64,000 nucleotides of DNA, from contig NZ_BMKR01000008.1 of the NCBI RefSeq assembly GCF_014644435.1, positions 62,001 through 126,000 on the forward strand, written 5' to 3'. Made by a program: the position numbers and the translations under genes. Numbering within the stretch: position 1 is the first letter of the stretch; each line of letters opens with the position of its first letter. The notes under the pieces are model-generated. The model saw only the letters and a list, made by a program, of their open reading frames with translations. It was not told where the DNA came from and searched no databases. This document shows positions 43,910 to 51,912 of the stretch, piece after piece. This DNA comes from Paenibacillus albidus (GTDB taxonomy: Bacteria > Bacillota > Bacilli > Paenibacillales > Paenibacillaceae).

Positions 43910-44614
43910 TTATACCGCGTATTGGGCGCGGGCGCGTTCAATTTTGAAGATATAGGACTGGGTCTCCTTCGGGAGCTCCTCAAGCTTGGCCATCAGCTCC
44001 TGATCGTTGCTGACCCCGAGCTTCGCCACCCGTCCAGGCCCGGCATTATAGGCAGCCAGCGCCATTTTCTCCTGCCCGTCAAACCGCTTCAGCTGATAGG
44101 ATAAATAACGGACGCCTCCGTCTATGCTTTGAGCAGGGTCAAAGGGGTCCGATACTCCCAGCCCATTTGCCGTTCCGTCCATCAGCTGCATCAACCCTTT
44201 GGCTCCGGCGGAAGAGACGACACTCGGATTGAAGGAGGATTCCGTATCAATCACCGCTTTGATCAAATCCGCCGGCACGCCATATTTGGCGCTAGCAGTC
44301 TGAATCAGCTCTTCGTAATCGGTAGGCACAGTCTCGGTTATTTCCCCGGAAATGCCGGTTCCTGGCACAATGCTTGTGTACCCTGGATCCGTGCCGCTCA
44401 ATTGCTGCCACAGCAGTCCTTCCGTGGAGGCAGTACTCGTAAAAGTAGCCATCTTGTTCTCTGCGGAAGATGATGCCTCCTGCAGGGCCCCGTTAAAGGT
44501 AGCCGAAGAGGTCCCCGGTGCCGGTGTACTTGTATTGCTGACAGCAGCCGGACTCTTCAGATTTACCCATTTCAGCTGCCCAGTTCCACTGAGCGTCGCC
44601 GGATTGATTTGCAT
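43910..44614 (-). CDS. SLT-domain lytic murein transglycosylase (CwlQ/YjbJ-like)
   Basis: A 234-residue protein with a low-complexity S/T/A-rich N-terminal half and a C-terminal SLT domain (about residues 103-205): YGVPADLIKAVIDTESSFNP with the catalytic Glu, SSAGAKGLMQLMDGTA, and MALAAYNAGPGRV. Such enzymes cleave the glycan strand to form anhydromuramic ends. No signal peptide is visible, as in YjbJ/CwlQ of B. subtilis. Confidence 0.88.
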   Translation of the reverse strand: MQINPATLSGTGQLKWVNLKSPAAVSNTSTPAPGTSSATFNGALQEASSSAENKMATFTSTASTEGLLWQQLSGTDPGYTSIVPGTGISGEITETVPTDYEELIQTASAKYGVPADLIKAVIDTESSFNPSVVSSAGAKGLMQLMDGTANGLGVSDPFDPAQSIDGGVRYLSYQLKRFDGQEKMALAAYNAGPGRVAKLGVSNDQELMAKLEELPKETQSYIFKIERARAQYAV

Positions 44615-44728
44615 ACCGATACATTCCTTCTTCCTGTTGATTCTGTATATTTGAATGACTTATCATTTGAAATTAAAAAGATGCCTTAAGTTTACAATCA
44701 AATGATTGGGAATGCTATACAGTGGTAT

Positions 44729-44776
44729 GAAAAAACAGACTTCAGACCCGTATAATTAGGTCTTGAAGCCTGTTTG
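44729..44776 (-). terminator. Terminator after the DUF4190-like gene
   Basis: Stem AAACAG.CTTCA.GACC/GGTC.GAAG.CTGTTT followed by TTTTTTC on the minus strand. Confidence 0.8.
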
Positions 44777-44804
44777 AACTTCCGGAACCTGAAACTGACG
44801 CAAG

Positions 44805-45218
44805 CTAACGTGCGAAAGGAATCATCACAAAATAACTGAGCGTTGCCACAATCCCCAGGCCCATGGCCCAAGCTCCAGCAGTTTTTTGCCCTTTAGTATA
44901 AGCAAAATAACCAAGTATGGCAGCAACAGGCCCCAGAATCACGGACCACATAAACAAAGAGGCTATCCCGAAACCCAGCCCAAGATAGCCCATCCATCGG
45001 CTATTCTCGACTGCTCCTTCTCTGGGCGCCGTTTCTTCTCCCTGTTCACGGGCCTCCGCTTGGCGTACATGGACGGGGAGCGGGCTCACTTCGGCCGCAT
45101 ATTCCTCTTCATGTTTTCTTTCCCGCCGGGGATAATCCACCCTCCGCGGGCGCAGAATAACTCTTCGGGGTTTGTGCGAGCCGTCGGCTCGTGTTGAATC
45201 ATCTTTTTCCGTATCCAT
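44805..45218 (-). CDS. Small membrane protein, DUF4190-like
   Basis: A 137-residue protein: a hydrophilic, strongly charged N-terminal half (RRVILRPRRVDYPRRERKHE) and a C-terminal pair of helices with G-rich segments (YLGLGFGIASLFMWSVILGPVAAILGYFAYTKG in short pieces and GAWAMGLGIVATLSYFVMI). The two-helix pattern resembles DUF4190 proteins. Function unknown. It follows the DUF1540 gene by 11 bases and probably shares its transcript. Confidence 0.7.
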   Translation of the reverse strand: MDTEKDDSTRADGSHKPRRVILRPRRVDYPRRERKHEEEYAAEVSPLPVHVRQAEAREQGEETAPREGAVENSRWMGYLGLGFGIASLFMWSVILGPVAAILGYFAYTKGQKTAGAWAMGLGIVATLSYFVMIPFAR

Positions 45219-45229
45219 AGGTTTACCTC

Positions 45230-45448
45230 CTAAGACTTCGGCTTGAATGTCAGACAGCAGGTTGCCGACGAGGTTCCGGCTTGGTCGCGGTGTCCCGCTT
45301 CCGTCATTTCTTCGGCATATTCTTCCTTGAACCTGGTGCCTGAGTGTTTGTCGATCTCGATAAGGATCTCATCCGCTTTGCATAAGTTCTGTTCTCCCCA
45401 ATAATGACAATTGCTTACGCTGCATTTCACCAATGTTTTTGGAGTCAT
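45230..45448 (-). CDS. DUF1540 small cysteine-rich protein
   Basis: A 72-residue protein starting MTPKTLVKCSVSNCHYWG with a cluster of cysteines (CSVSNC ... NLC near the N-terminus and a CC pair near the C-terminus), which suggests a metal-binding domain as in DUF1540. The ATG at 45448 has GAGGTGAT eight bases upstream; the longer frame upstream to 45502 has no site. DUF1540 genes are common and often multicopy in spore formers. Confidence 0.82.
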   Translation of the reverse strand: MTPKTLVKCSVSNCHYWGEQNLCKADEILIEIDKHSGTRFKEEYAEEMTEAGHRDQAGTSSATCCLTFKPKS

Positions 45449-45500
45449 CTTTATCACCTCGGGTTCATTATGTCCGCCTTCGGCCCCCGCTATGCGATGC

Positions 45501-45550
45501 AAAAAAGACCATTCCAGTCTCCGCTTGCGGAGTTACTCGAATGGCCTTTT
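45501..45550 (-). terminator. Terminator after the DUF3907 gene
   Basis: Two-part stem, AAGGCCATTC/GAATGGTCTT outside and CTCCGC/GCGGAG inside, followed by six T residues on the minus strand. Confidence 0.8.
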
Positions 45551-45568
45551 GGCAAAAGTTAAGTTGTA

Positions 45569-46066
45569 TTATACTTGGTTCTGCATCCGTTTCTCGGTCA
45601 AATAATCATTCTCATAATAGCTGAGTTCGTCCCGCAGCTCTTCATAGGTCTTGGTAATATCCAGAATGATATCGCGTGCCGGGCGGACCGGCTTCTTGCG
45701 GAAGCGGATCGCATCCTGACCGGTATAGGCATAGCGGCCATCTTCGGAATAGCTTTCATTCTTCGGATAGAAGAAGTTGCTCACACCGTAATGATATAAG
45801 TTATAAAGCGCTTTTTGCGCAAAGGATTCGTCGAATGAGGCACGGCGCAGCGCAACTCCCAGTTTCTCGTAAGACATCTCGGAGAAAACCAACAGATGGC
45901 GCAGATCGGACAGAAACCCTTGATAAAAGACAGTTGTTTCTTCATCCTGTTCGGTCACAAGCTGTGGAAGCGCGTTTTCGTTAAGGAATAATTCCAATTT
46001 GTCGATCGCAAATTTCAGCTTTTCTCTTGTCGTTTCACACAATTTCTGCACATTGGCTGCTGACAT
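45569..46066 (-). CDS. DUF3907 (YpuI-like) protein
   Basis: A 165-residue soluble, mostly helical protein with TTVFYQGFLSDLRHLLVFSE, ALYNLYHYGVSNFFYPKNES and YAYTGQDAIRFR segments, matching my recollection of the YpuI/DUF3907 family of Bacillales. Function unknown. It has its own promoter and terminator. An ATG start with GGGGGAGCAACC upstream fits well. Confidence 0.72.
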   Translation of the reverse strand: MSAANVQKLCETTREKLKFAIDKLELFLNENALPQLVTEQDEETTVFYQGFLSDLRHLLVFSEMSYEKLGVALRRASFDESFAQKALYNLYHYGVSNFFYPKNESYSEDGRYAYTGQDAIRFRKKPVRPARDIILDITKTYEELRDELSYYENDYLTEKRMQNQV

Positions 46067-46137
46067 GGCGGTTGCTCCCCCTTAATATTCCTTGCTCTTG
46101 TAGTCAATGATCATTCTTCACTTATTGCTTCTTGCCT

Positions 46138-46165
46138 ATCATAATACCTGATTAAACCTTATCAA
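46138..46165 (-). promoter_or_regulatory. Promoter for the DUF3907 gene
   Basis: TTGATA (46165-46160), 16-base spacer and TATGAT (46143-46138) on the minus strand, about 70 bases upstream of the start codon. Confidence 0.6.
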
Positions 46166-46312
46166 TGCAATTATCTCATTCCAAATAAAGCGTATACCTC
46201 TTTGATAGTATCATAAAATAATGGACGACGGTATCCTTTTTACGCCGATGTATAAAACATCCGCACGCTCCTCAACCTATAGACATTACAATGCCAGGAA
46301 GGAGCGGTAAAT

Positions 46313-48199
46313 ATGTCACGAAAAAATAGAACAGTCGCCGGTCTTGTTACCGCAGCTTTGGTGGTGGTGATGCTGACTTTTGCACTTCGCCCTGTGGATG
46401 TGGATGAAGGGAACCCCAAGCAAGCATCTGTACCGGATCCCTATAACGAAAAAGCGTTCAAAAAAACCGCCTTGGTTCAGGACGTTACTGCCAGCGACAG
46501 CCTCAACAAGGCCGATGTCAGCAAACATCTAAAGACCATGCTCGCCGAGACTCACGGCTCCTCTCCCCGGGATATATCAGTGTATGCCAGACAGCTCCAG
46601 CAGGGGCACGGGCATATAACCATGCTGATGTGGATTGATTTCCGGAACAATGACACCAGAACCTTCAAGACCGCACTTCCCAAAGGCTCTGCCAAGGAAA
46701 ACAGGCTGCTGCTGAGCTATTTGAATTCGGCCAAATCCGCGCTCAAACGCCACCAGTCTTACGAATCCCCTTCTTTTACCGTCGGAAAAGAAAAGTATTA
46801 TTATATGGCGCAGCGCGGCCAGGACGGGCATATCGGCATCATTGCTCTGATCAACCAAAAAATATTGACACGCGTGGCAGAACACCAGCTCAAAAATCTG
46901 CGGCTCATTCCTTACCCCAAAGAAGGAAAATTCCGTGTGGAGTCGGTACATGCCGACACCCTGGGCAGCCTCACTGTCAAGACAGGACATGATAACGAGA
47001 AGGCCAGCCATTACTATGAGAATGAGGTTGTCGTACGCTTCCCGAATGGCCACCCTACCAAAGAGCAGCTGCAGACGATAGCGGCGGACATTCATTGCAA
47101 GCAGCCGCGCAAACTTGGTTATGCTTATATTTTCCGTTCAGAGCGTTTGAATTACAATCAGCTGAAAGCGTATTTTACGAACAAATGGCATCCCGCCTAT
47201 ATCGAACCTCACTATATGTATTTAACCAATGATACGGTCAGCGAAAATACCGGGGCGCCCCTCCCCCCAAATGATCTGCTGTTCTCGGCCTACCAGTGGA
47301 ATCTCCCGGCCATCGAGACGGAGCAGGGCTGGAGCTTGTCCAAAGGCAGCGAAGATGTGATCGTAGCGGTTGTGGACACAGGAGTGCAGGCCAGCCATCC
47401 CGATCTGAAGGGGCAGCTGCTCGCTGGGTACAATGCCATCGCCAGCGGCGGAACCCCGGACGACGATGTAGGGCATGGCACACATGTGTCCGGCATCATC
47501 GGAGCATTGGTCAACAATAGCGAAGGGGTGGCAGGCATCAGCTGGTACAACAAGATTATGCCGGTTAAAGCCCTGGACAACTCCGGTGCAGGTACCACCT
47601 ATTCCGTGGCCGAAGGCATTATCTGGGCAGCCGACCACGGCGCCAAAGTGATCAACCTCAGTCTTGGCAATTATGCCGACTCCCAGTTTCTGCATGATGC
47701 GATTAAATATGCCTATGACCGTGATATTGTTCTTGTTTCCGCCGCGGGAAATGACAATACAGAGCGCCCGGGATATCCGGCAGCTTATGAGGAGGTGCTT
47801 GCCGTAGCCGCAACCAATGCGTCCCGGGAAAAAGCCACTTTCTCCAATTACGGCGATTACATTGATGTAACGGCTCCGGGCGAGAGTATTGCCAGCACGT
47901 ATATGGGCAGCCAATATGCGGCTTTATCCGGCACTTCGATGGCCAGTCCGCATGTTGCGGCCCTCGCCGGGCTAATCCGCTCCCTGAATCCCGCACTGAC
48001 GAACCAGGAAGTGATGGAGCTGATGTGCAGCAACACGATTGATCTTGGCACTCCCGGTCATGACAAATATTATGGCTGGGGCCAGGTAGACATCTATAAA
48101 ACCCTTCAGGCCGCTGCCGGCGATGAGACTCCGCTGCAATTATGGCCGCAGCAGGTGCGCCAGCAAATGAAACAGCTGCAACAACGTCTGGAGAAATAA
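46313..48199 (+). CDS. Secreted subtilisin-like serine protease (S8)
   Basis: A 628-residue preproprotein. An N-terminal signal or anchor helix (VAGLVTAALVVVMLTFAL) is followed by a long N-terminal region of about 230 residues, a fervidolysin-like propeptide (YENEVVVRFPNGHPTKEQ to YIEPHYMYL, about 245-300) and the S8 catalytic domain with Asp355 (VVDTGV), His388 (GHGTHVSG) and Ser542 (GTSMASPH) plus the oxyanion Asn in AAGNDN. A Q-rich helix closes the protein. The extra N-terminal domain is unlike compact subtilisins; parts of it recall forespore-surface or membrane-linked proteases. The ATG has GGAAGGAG upstream. Confidence 0.92.
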   Translation: MSRKNRTVAGLVTAALVVVMLTFALRPVDVDEGNPKQASVPDPYNEKAFKKTALVQDVTASDSLNKADVSKHLKTMLAETHGSSPRDISVYARQLQQGHGHITMLMWIDFRNNDTRTFKTALPKGSAKENRLLLSYLNSAKSALKRHQSYESPSFTVGKEKYYYMAQRGQDGHIGIIALINQKILTRVAEHQLKNLRLIPYPKEGKFRVESVHADTLGSLTVKTGHDNEKASHYYENEVVVRFPNGHPTKEQLQTIAADIHCKQPRKLGYAYIFRSERLNYNQLKAYFTNKWHPAYIEPHYMYLTNDTVSENTGAPLPPNDLLFSAYQWNLPAIETEQGWSLSKGSEDVIVAVVDTGVQASHPDLKGQLLAGYNAIASGGTPDDDVGHGTHVSGIIGALVNNSEGVAGISWYNKIMPVKALDNSGAGTTYSVAEGIIWAADHGAKVINLSLGNYADSQFLHDAIKYAYDRDIVLVSAAGNDNTERPGYPAAYEEVLAVAATNASREKATFSNYGDYIDVTAPGESIASTYMGSQYAALSGTSMASPHVAALAGLIRSLNPALTNQEVMELMCSNTIDLGTPGHDKYYGWGQVDIYKTLQAAAGDETPLQLWPQQVRQQMKQLQQRLEK

Positions 48200-48215
48200 T
48201 AAGTCTTCCACCGGC

Positions 48216-49649
48216 TTAGCTCAGATACTTGTCCAATAAATCAAGAAACGAAGCTAAACCCTGCTGCATATCTTCTTCGCTCATCTGTGAATAACAGAGC
48301 CGGATATGCCGTGAGGGTGTGTGGCCGGCGTAACAGACATCCCCGGGCAAAAAAGAGATGCCCTGCTGCCCGGCAAGCTCGTGCAGCCTGCCGATGTCCT
48401 GCGAAGGAGGCAGCTCAAGCCACAGACTCAGTCCTCCCTCCGGCAGGTTCCATGTCACCCCTGGCGGGGCGTACCGCTTTAGCAGCTTGTCGGCCAGCTC
48501 CATGCGCCTGCGCAGAATCATCCGCAACTCCGCGGCATAAGCATCATATTTCTTGGCAATAAAGGGCAGAACTGCCCGCTGTGTCAGCAGCGGCCCGCCA
48601 AGGTCGCTAGCTGATTTGGCGGCGATCAGCCGGGACAGAATGTCGCCGCCGGCGGCCACACAGGCAACCCGGGATCCCGGGGCCAGCACTTTGCTGAAGC
48701 TTTTCATATAGACGACATGTCCGTCCGTATCCAGCGATTTGATTGGCGGCGGGGGCGGGGAATGAAAATACAGGTCGCTGAACGGATCATCCTCCACAAG
48801 AAGACAACGGTAGCTGCGCACAATTTCCAGCAGCCGTTGTCTTCTTGCCATGCTCATAGTGACCCCACTGGGATTCTGGAAGGTCGGTGCCGTATAGATG
48901 AGCTTGGGCGGTCTCTCGTCGCATAAGCGGGTGAGGACATCCACTTTCATGCCTTCCTCATCCATCGGGACAAAAATCATCTCCGCCCCTCTGCCTGCAA
49001 ACACATCAATAGCTCCGGTATAGCTGGGCGCTTCCAAATATACGGTGTCACCCGGACCCACGAAGGTGCGGGCTACCAAATCAATACCCTGCTGTGTGCC
49101 GCTTGTAATCATCAGGTCGGAAGAAGCCAGCTTGATCCCTCTTGCCAGCAGATGGGCCCGCATCGTTTCCCGCAGATCCGGATCTCCCTGGAAATTCCCG
49201 TAGGTCGCCATCAGTTCAGGCTGCGCTGTAACCAGCGCTGCCATAGTCGCCCCGATCTGCTCCAAGGGGAGCAGCCCGCTGTGAATGGCCGCCAGATGGA
49301 AGGGGTATTTCACTTCCGAATCCTTAAAATTCCGCCACAGCTGGGCCCGCGGCAAATAATCATTATAGTGTTCCTGCCAGCTGTGCCCTTCGCTTTGCTT
49401 GAACAGCTCAGGATTCGCCACAAAACAGCCTTTGCCTTGACTGCATATAATCATTCCCGATCGCTCGAGCTCGGCATAGGCTTTGCTTACAGTCACTTGA
49501 CTAACCTTAAGGGAGACAGCCAGGGAACGTACGGAAGGCAGCCTGGCGCCCGGCTGCAGCAGGCCGGAGCGTATCCGCTGGGCCAGTGTACCGCTGATCT
49601 GCTGAGGCAAGGATTTGCTGCTGCTGCTGCGGATCAAATCAATATGCAT
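48216..49649 (-). CDS. MocR-type GntR/aminotransferase-fold transcriptional regulator
   Basis: A 477-residue regulator made of an N-terminal GntR winged helix (QQISGTLAQRIRSGLLQPG ... SVRSLAVSLKVSQVTVSKAY, residues 1-75) fused to a fold-type I aminotransferase domain, with TSGTQQGIDLV, the PTFQNPSGVTM segment and SFSKVLAPGSR carrying the PLP lysine. MocR proteins sense PLP with an amino acid and usually control the divergent gene. The ATG has GGAGGTAG upstream. It faces an aminotransferase gene across 85 bases. Confidence 0.92.
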   Translation of the reverse strand: MHIDLIRSSSSKSLPQQISGTLAQRIRSGLLQPGARLPSVRSLAVSLKVSQVTVSKAYAELERSGMIICSQGKGCFVANPELFKQSEGHSWQEHYNDYLPRAQLWRNFKDSEVKYPFHLAAIHSGLLPLEQIGATMAALVTAQPELMATYGNFQGDPDLRETMRAHLLARGIKLASSDLMITSGTQQGIDLVARTFVGPGDTVYLEAPSYTGAIDVFAGRGAEMIFVPMDEEGMKVDVLTRLCDERPPKLIYTAPTFQNPSGVTMSMARRQRLLEIVRSYRCLLVEDDPFSDLYFHSPPPPPIKSLDTDGHVVYMKSFSKVLAPGSRVACVAAGGDILSRLIAAKSASDLGGPLLTQRAVLPFIAKKYDAYAAELRMILRRRMELADKLLKRYAPPGVTWNLPEGGLSLWLELPPSQDIGRLHELAGQQGISFLPGDVCYAGHTPSRHIRLCYSQMSEEDMQQGLASFLDLLDKYLS

Positions 49650-49663
49650 CGGCTACCTCCTTC

Positions 49664-49692
49664 ACTGTTATATTCATCGCTTTACTGTTATA
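49664..49692. promoter_or_regulatory. Candidate MocR operator: two direct repeats
   Basis: Two identical ACTGTTATA repeats at 49664-49672 and 49684-49692, exactly 20 bp apart (two helical turns), with a degenerate third (CCGTTATGA) near 49701. They lie between the divergent regulator and aminotransferase genes, overlap the region of the candidate -35 for the latter, and match the direct-repeat operator style of MocR dimers. Confidence 0.55.
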
Positions 49693-49734
49693 CCGTCCTG
49701 CCGTTATGATACCATCAAATTGAAAGGTGGGAGC

Positions 49735-50955
49735 ATGTTTATGAATATTAATTACTCGGCCGCAGCCAGCCATCTGGGTTCCTCGGCCGTACGCGATATC
49801 CTGAAGGTGACACAAGGCAAAGATATCATTTCCCTGGCAGGAGGACTTCCAGCCGAGGAGCTGTTTCCAATGGAGGCGTTACGTGAGGCCTACAGCCGGG
49901 TACTCTCCACCGATTCTTCCGCCCTTCAATACGGCCTCACTGAGGGCTACACCCCGCTGCGCGACAAGATTGCCGCCAGGCTTCAGGAGCAAGGGATTTC
50001 CGTTACTGCCTCAGAGCTCCTCCTGACTACCGGCTCTCAGCAAGCGATTGACCTGATCTGCAGAATTCTGCTGGACCCGGGAGATGCAGTGCTCGTGGAA
50101 GCCCCCACTTATCTCGCAGCCCTGCAGGTTCTCGGCTCTTACCGCGCCGACATCCAAACGGTCGCAAATGATGAGCAGGGCATGCTTCCGGATGATTTGG
50201 AGGACAAACTGCGGAAATTCAAACCCAAGCTGCTGTACGCTGTACCTACCTTTAACAATCCTTCAGGGGCAACTTGGAGCAAGGAGCGCCGTGAGCAGGT
50301 TGTTGAATTGTGCCGCCGCTACGGAGTTCTTATTCTGGAAGACAATCCTTATGGGGAGATCAAATTTGAAAAGAACAACAAGCTTTACCCGCTCCCGCTT
50401 GCATCCATTGACCAGAACTACGGTAGCGAGCCCTGTGTTATTTATACAGGAACGTTCTCCAAAATTGTTGCTCCGGCCCTGCGCACCGGCTGGGTGACCG
50501 GTCCACCGGAGCTGATCAAGGTTCTGACCAAAGCGAAGCAGGCTGCGGATCTCCATTCCAGTACCATTGATCAACGCGCCCTCGATCAGCTGCTGACCAG
50601 CTTCGATATTGACAAGCATATCCGCCTGATCTCTGCGGAGTATGCGTCCCGGATGGAGCTGCTCTCGGCTGAACTTACTTCCCGCAGCTGGGAAGGGGTT
50701 CATTTCCAGAAACCGCGGGGCGGAATGTTCCTGTGGCTGACCCTGCCTCAGGAGATTCAGGCCGCAGCGCTGCTCCCGCTCGCTGTAGAGAAGGGCGTTG
50801 CTTTTGTCCCCGGCGAGGTGTTCTATTCCGAGCAGCCGCAGAAGAATACGATGCGGCTCAATTTCACACACACTCGGCCGGAGCTGATTCCGGTGGCGGT
50901 ACAGCGACTGGAGGAGGCACTCGTGCAGTGGCGGCACAGCACGCAGTTAATCTAA
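49735..50955 (+). CDS. PLP-dependent aminotransferase (2-aminoadipate/LysN-like)
   Basis: A 406-residue fold-type I aminotransferase of the class I/II group close to 2-aminoadipate and aromatic aminotransferases: ISLAGGLPAEELFP, YGLTEGYTPLRDKIA, TTGSQQAIDLICR, PTFNNPSGATWS, EDNPYGEIKF, YTGTFSKIVAPALRTGW with the PLP lysine, and the C-terminal arginine in NTMRLNFTH. Substrate is not certain. ATG 49735 has AAAGGTGGGAG just upstream; ATG 49741 is a second option. Expression is probably set by the divergent MocR regulator. Confidence 0.88.
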   Translation: MFMNINYSAAASHLGSSAVRDILKVTQGKDIISLAGGLPAEELFPMEALREAYSRVLSTDSSALQYGLTEGYTPLRDKIAARLQEQGISVTASELLLTTGSQQAIDLICRILLDPGDAVLVEAPTYLAALQVLGSYRADIQTVANDEQGMLPDDLEDKLRKFKPKLLYAVPTFNNPSGATWSKERREQVVELCRRYGVLILEDNPYGEIKFEKNNKLYPLPLASIDQNYGSEPCVIYTGTFSKIVAPALRTGWVTGPPELIKVLTKAKQAADLHSSTIDQRALDQLLTSFDIDKHIRLISAEYASRMELLSAELTSRSWEGVHFQKPRGGMFLWLTLPQEIQAAALLPLAVEKGVAFVPGEVFYSEQPQKNTMRLNFTHTRPELIPVAVQRLEEALVQWRHSTQLI

Positions 50956-51029
50956 TAAGGTCCGTTTTCAAAAGTAACTTTTCTACCGAGTGAGACAGTC
51001 CCGAATTATTTTAAAAACGGCAAAAGACA

Positions 51030-51079
51030 GCAGAGCAGCGATTCTCCCGTATACTTGGGAATCGCTGCTCTGCTTTTTT
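51030..51079 (+). terminator. Strong terminator after the aminotransferase gene
   Basis: Stem of GCAGAGCAGCGATTC and its complement, extended by CCC/GGG, with an 8-base loop, followed by six T residues. Confidence 0.9.
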
Positions 51080-51130
51080 GGTTATTGGCGTACTCGCCGA
51101 AAAACAACGGGGATTCCCCAAAGCTGCGCC

Positions 51131-51263
51131 GGGCGCTCCATGAGAGGCATTTTTGCCTCTCTTTTCGCCCATTCCCGCGCTGGGCGCTCCATGAGAGGCA
51201 TTTTTGCCTCTCTTTTCGCCCATTCCCGCGCTGGGCGCTCTATGAGAGGCATTTTTGCCTCTC
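51131..51263. repeat. 51-bp tandem repeats, each with a terminator-like hairpin
   Basis: Units begin GGGCGCTCCATGAGAGGC: 51131-51181, 51182-51232, and a partial third to about 51263. Each contains the perfect hairpin GAGAGGCA-TTTT-TGCCTCTC; in the first two copies it is followed by TTTT on the plus strand. Since 51 is a multiple of three, both strands have open frames across it, which I regard as incidental. The remaining 51264-51301 shows nothing. Confidence 0.8.
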
Positions 51264-51301
51264 ATGGGTCGGCACTTCCATTTTACCAGTTAATCTAACA
51301 C

Positions 51302-51350
51302 AAAGAGGTGCCCCTGGGAGCCATTTTCATGACTTCCGGGACACCTCTTG
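51302..51350. terminator. Hairpin downstream of rnpB, possible terminator
   Basis: Stem AAGAGGTG.CCC/GGG.CACCTCTT with T-rich flanks on both strands, 86 bases past the rnpB 3' end on the minus strand. It could end rnpB transcription. Confidence 0.5.
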
Positions 51351-51435
51351 TAGTATCTATGCAAGCCTAAGCTTGATCTATAGTCTCTTATATTAAAATC
51401 CTATTATTGCCTTGCAATTGAATGTTGTTGCAGTT

Positions 51436-51853
51436 AGGAAAGTTTGCCGTAAGCCGGGTTCTGTGCTCGTCGTGGTTCATACGGGAACTACCCTCCCACC
51501 ATAAGCGACAATCATCTATCTAGGCCATACATTACTGCACAGCTCCAGCGACCAACCTAGACACGCCTCAGGCGAAGGCTGCTTCCCCCCGTTAAGGTGA
51601 AAGCTGCGTCTCATTAGGTCTTGCTCCAGATGGGGTTTACCAGGAACGAAGTCACCAGCGTTCCTCGGGGTCTCTTACACCTCGGTTCCATCCTTGCCTG
51701 TGCCGCCCGAAAGCGGCCATCGGCGGTCCATTTCTGTGGCACTATCCTTCGGCTCGCGCCGACTGGACGTTATCCAGCACCCTGCCTTGTGGAGCCCGGA
51801 CTTTCCTCCCGCGGCGTCTTCACGCGCGCCGGCGATTGTCTGTCAAACTTCCC
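51436..51853 (-). ncRNA. rnpB: RNase P RNA (rnpB), A-type architecture
   Basis: Catalytic RNA that removes 5' leaders from pre-tRNAs. Read on the minus strand it contains the universally conserved cores GAGGAAAGTCCGGGCTCCAC near the 5' end and ACAGAACCCGGCTTACGG near the 3' end. The ends pair as helix P1 (GGAAGTTTG with CAAACTTTCC), which sets the limits. Interior blocks GGCAGGGTGCTGG, GTGCCACAGAAA, GGTAAACCCC and GGAGCAAGACCTAAT follow the A-type (E. coli-like) plan rather than the B type of Bacillus. The rnpB region lies between the aminotransferase gene and yqfO. Confidence 0.95.
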
Positions 51854-51860
51854 GATCAAC

Positions 51861-51896
51861 ATTATATATTATACAGACATCTTATAGTCGGCACAA
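51861..51896 (-). promoter_or_regulatory. Promoter for rnpB
   Basis: Two overlapping TATAAT boxes on the minus strand (51873-51868 and 51866-51861). TTGTGC lies 17 bases upstream of the first. The second would start transcription almost exactly at the P1 helix. Confidence 0.6.
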
Positions 51897-51912
51897 GTGT
51901 TAATCTATGGGT

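Noticed and set aside
51131..51263. Possible small CRISPR array
   Set aside because: The units are directly adjacent with no unique spacers, and no cas genes are present.
50990..51298. A 102-codon frame with repeated AGRSMRGIFASLFAHSR units
   Set aside because: The repeats arise from the 51-bp DNA repeat, which is a multiple of three and open on both strands. The frame begins next to a strong terminator and has no good ribosome site. The DNA hairpins are the more likely feature.
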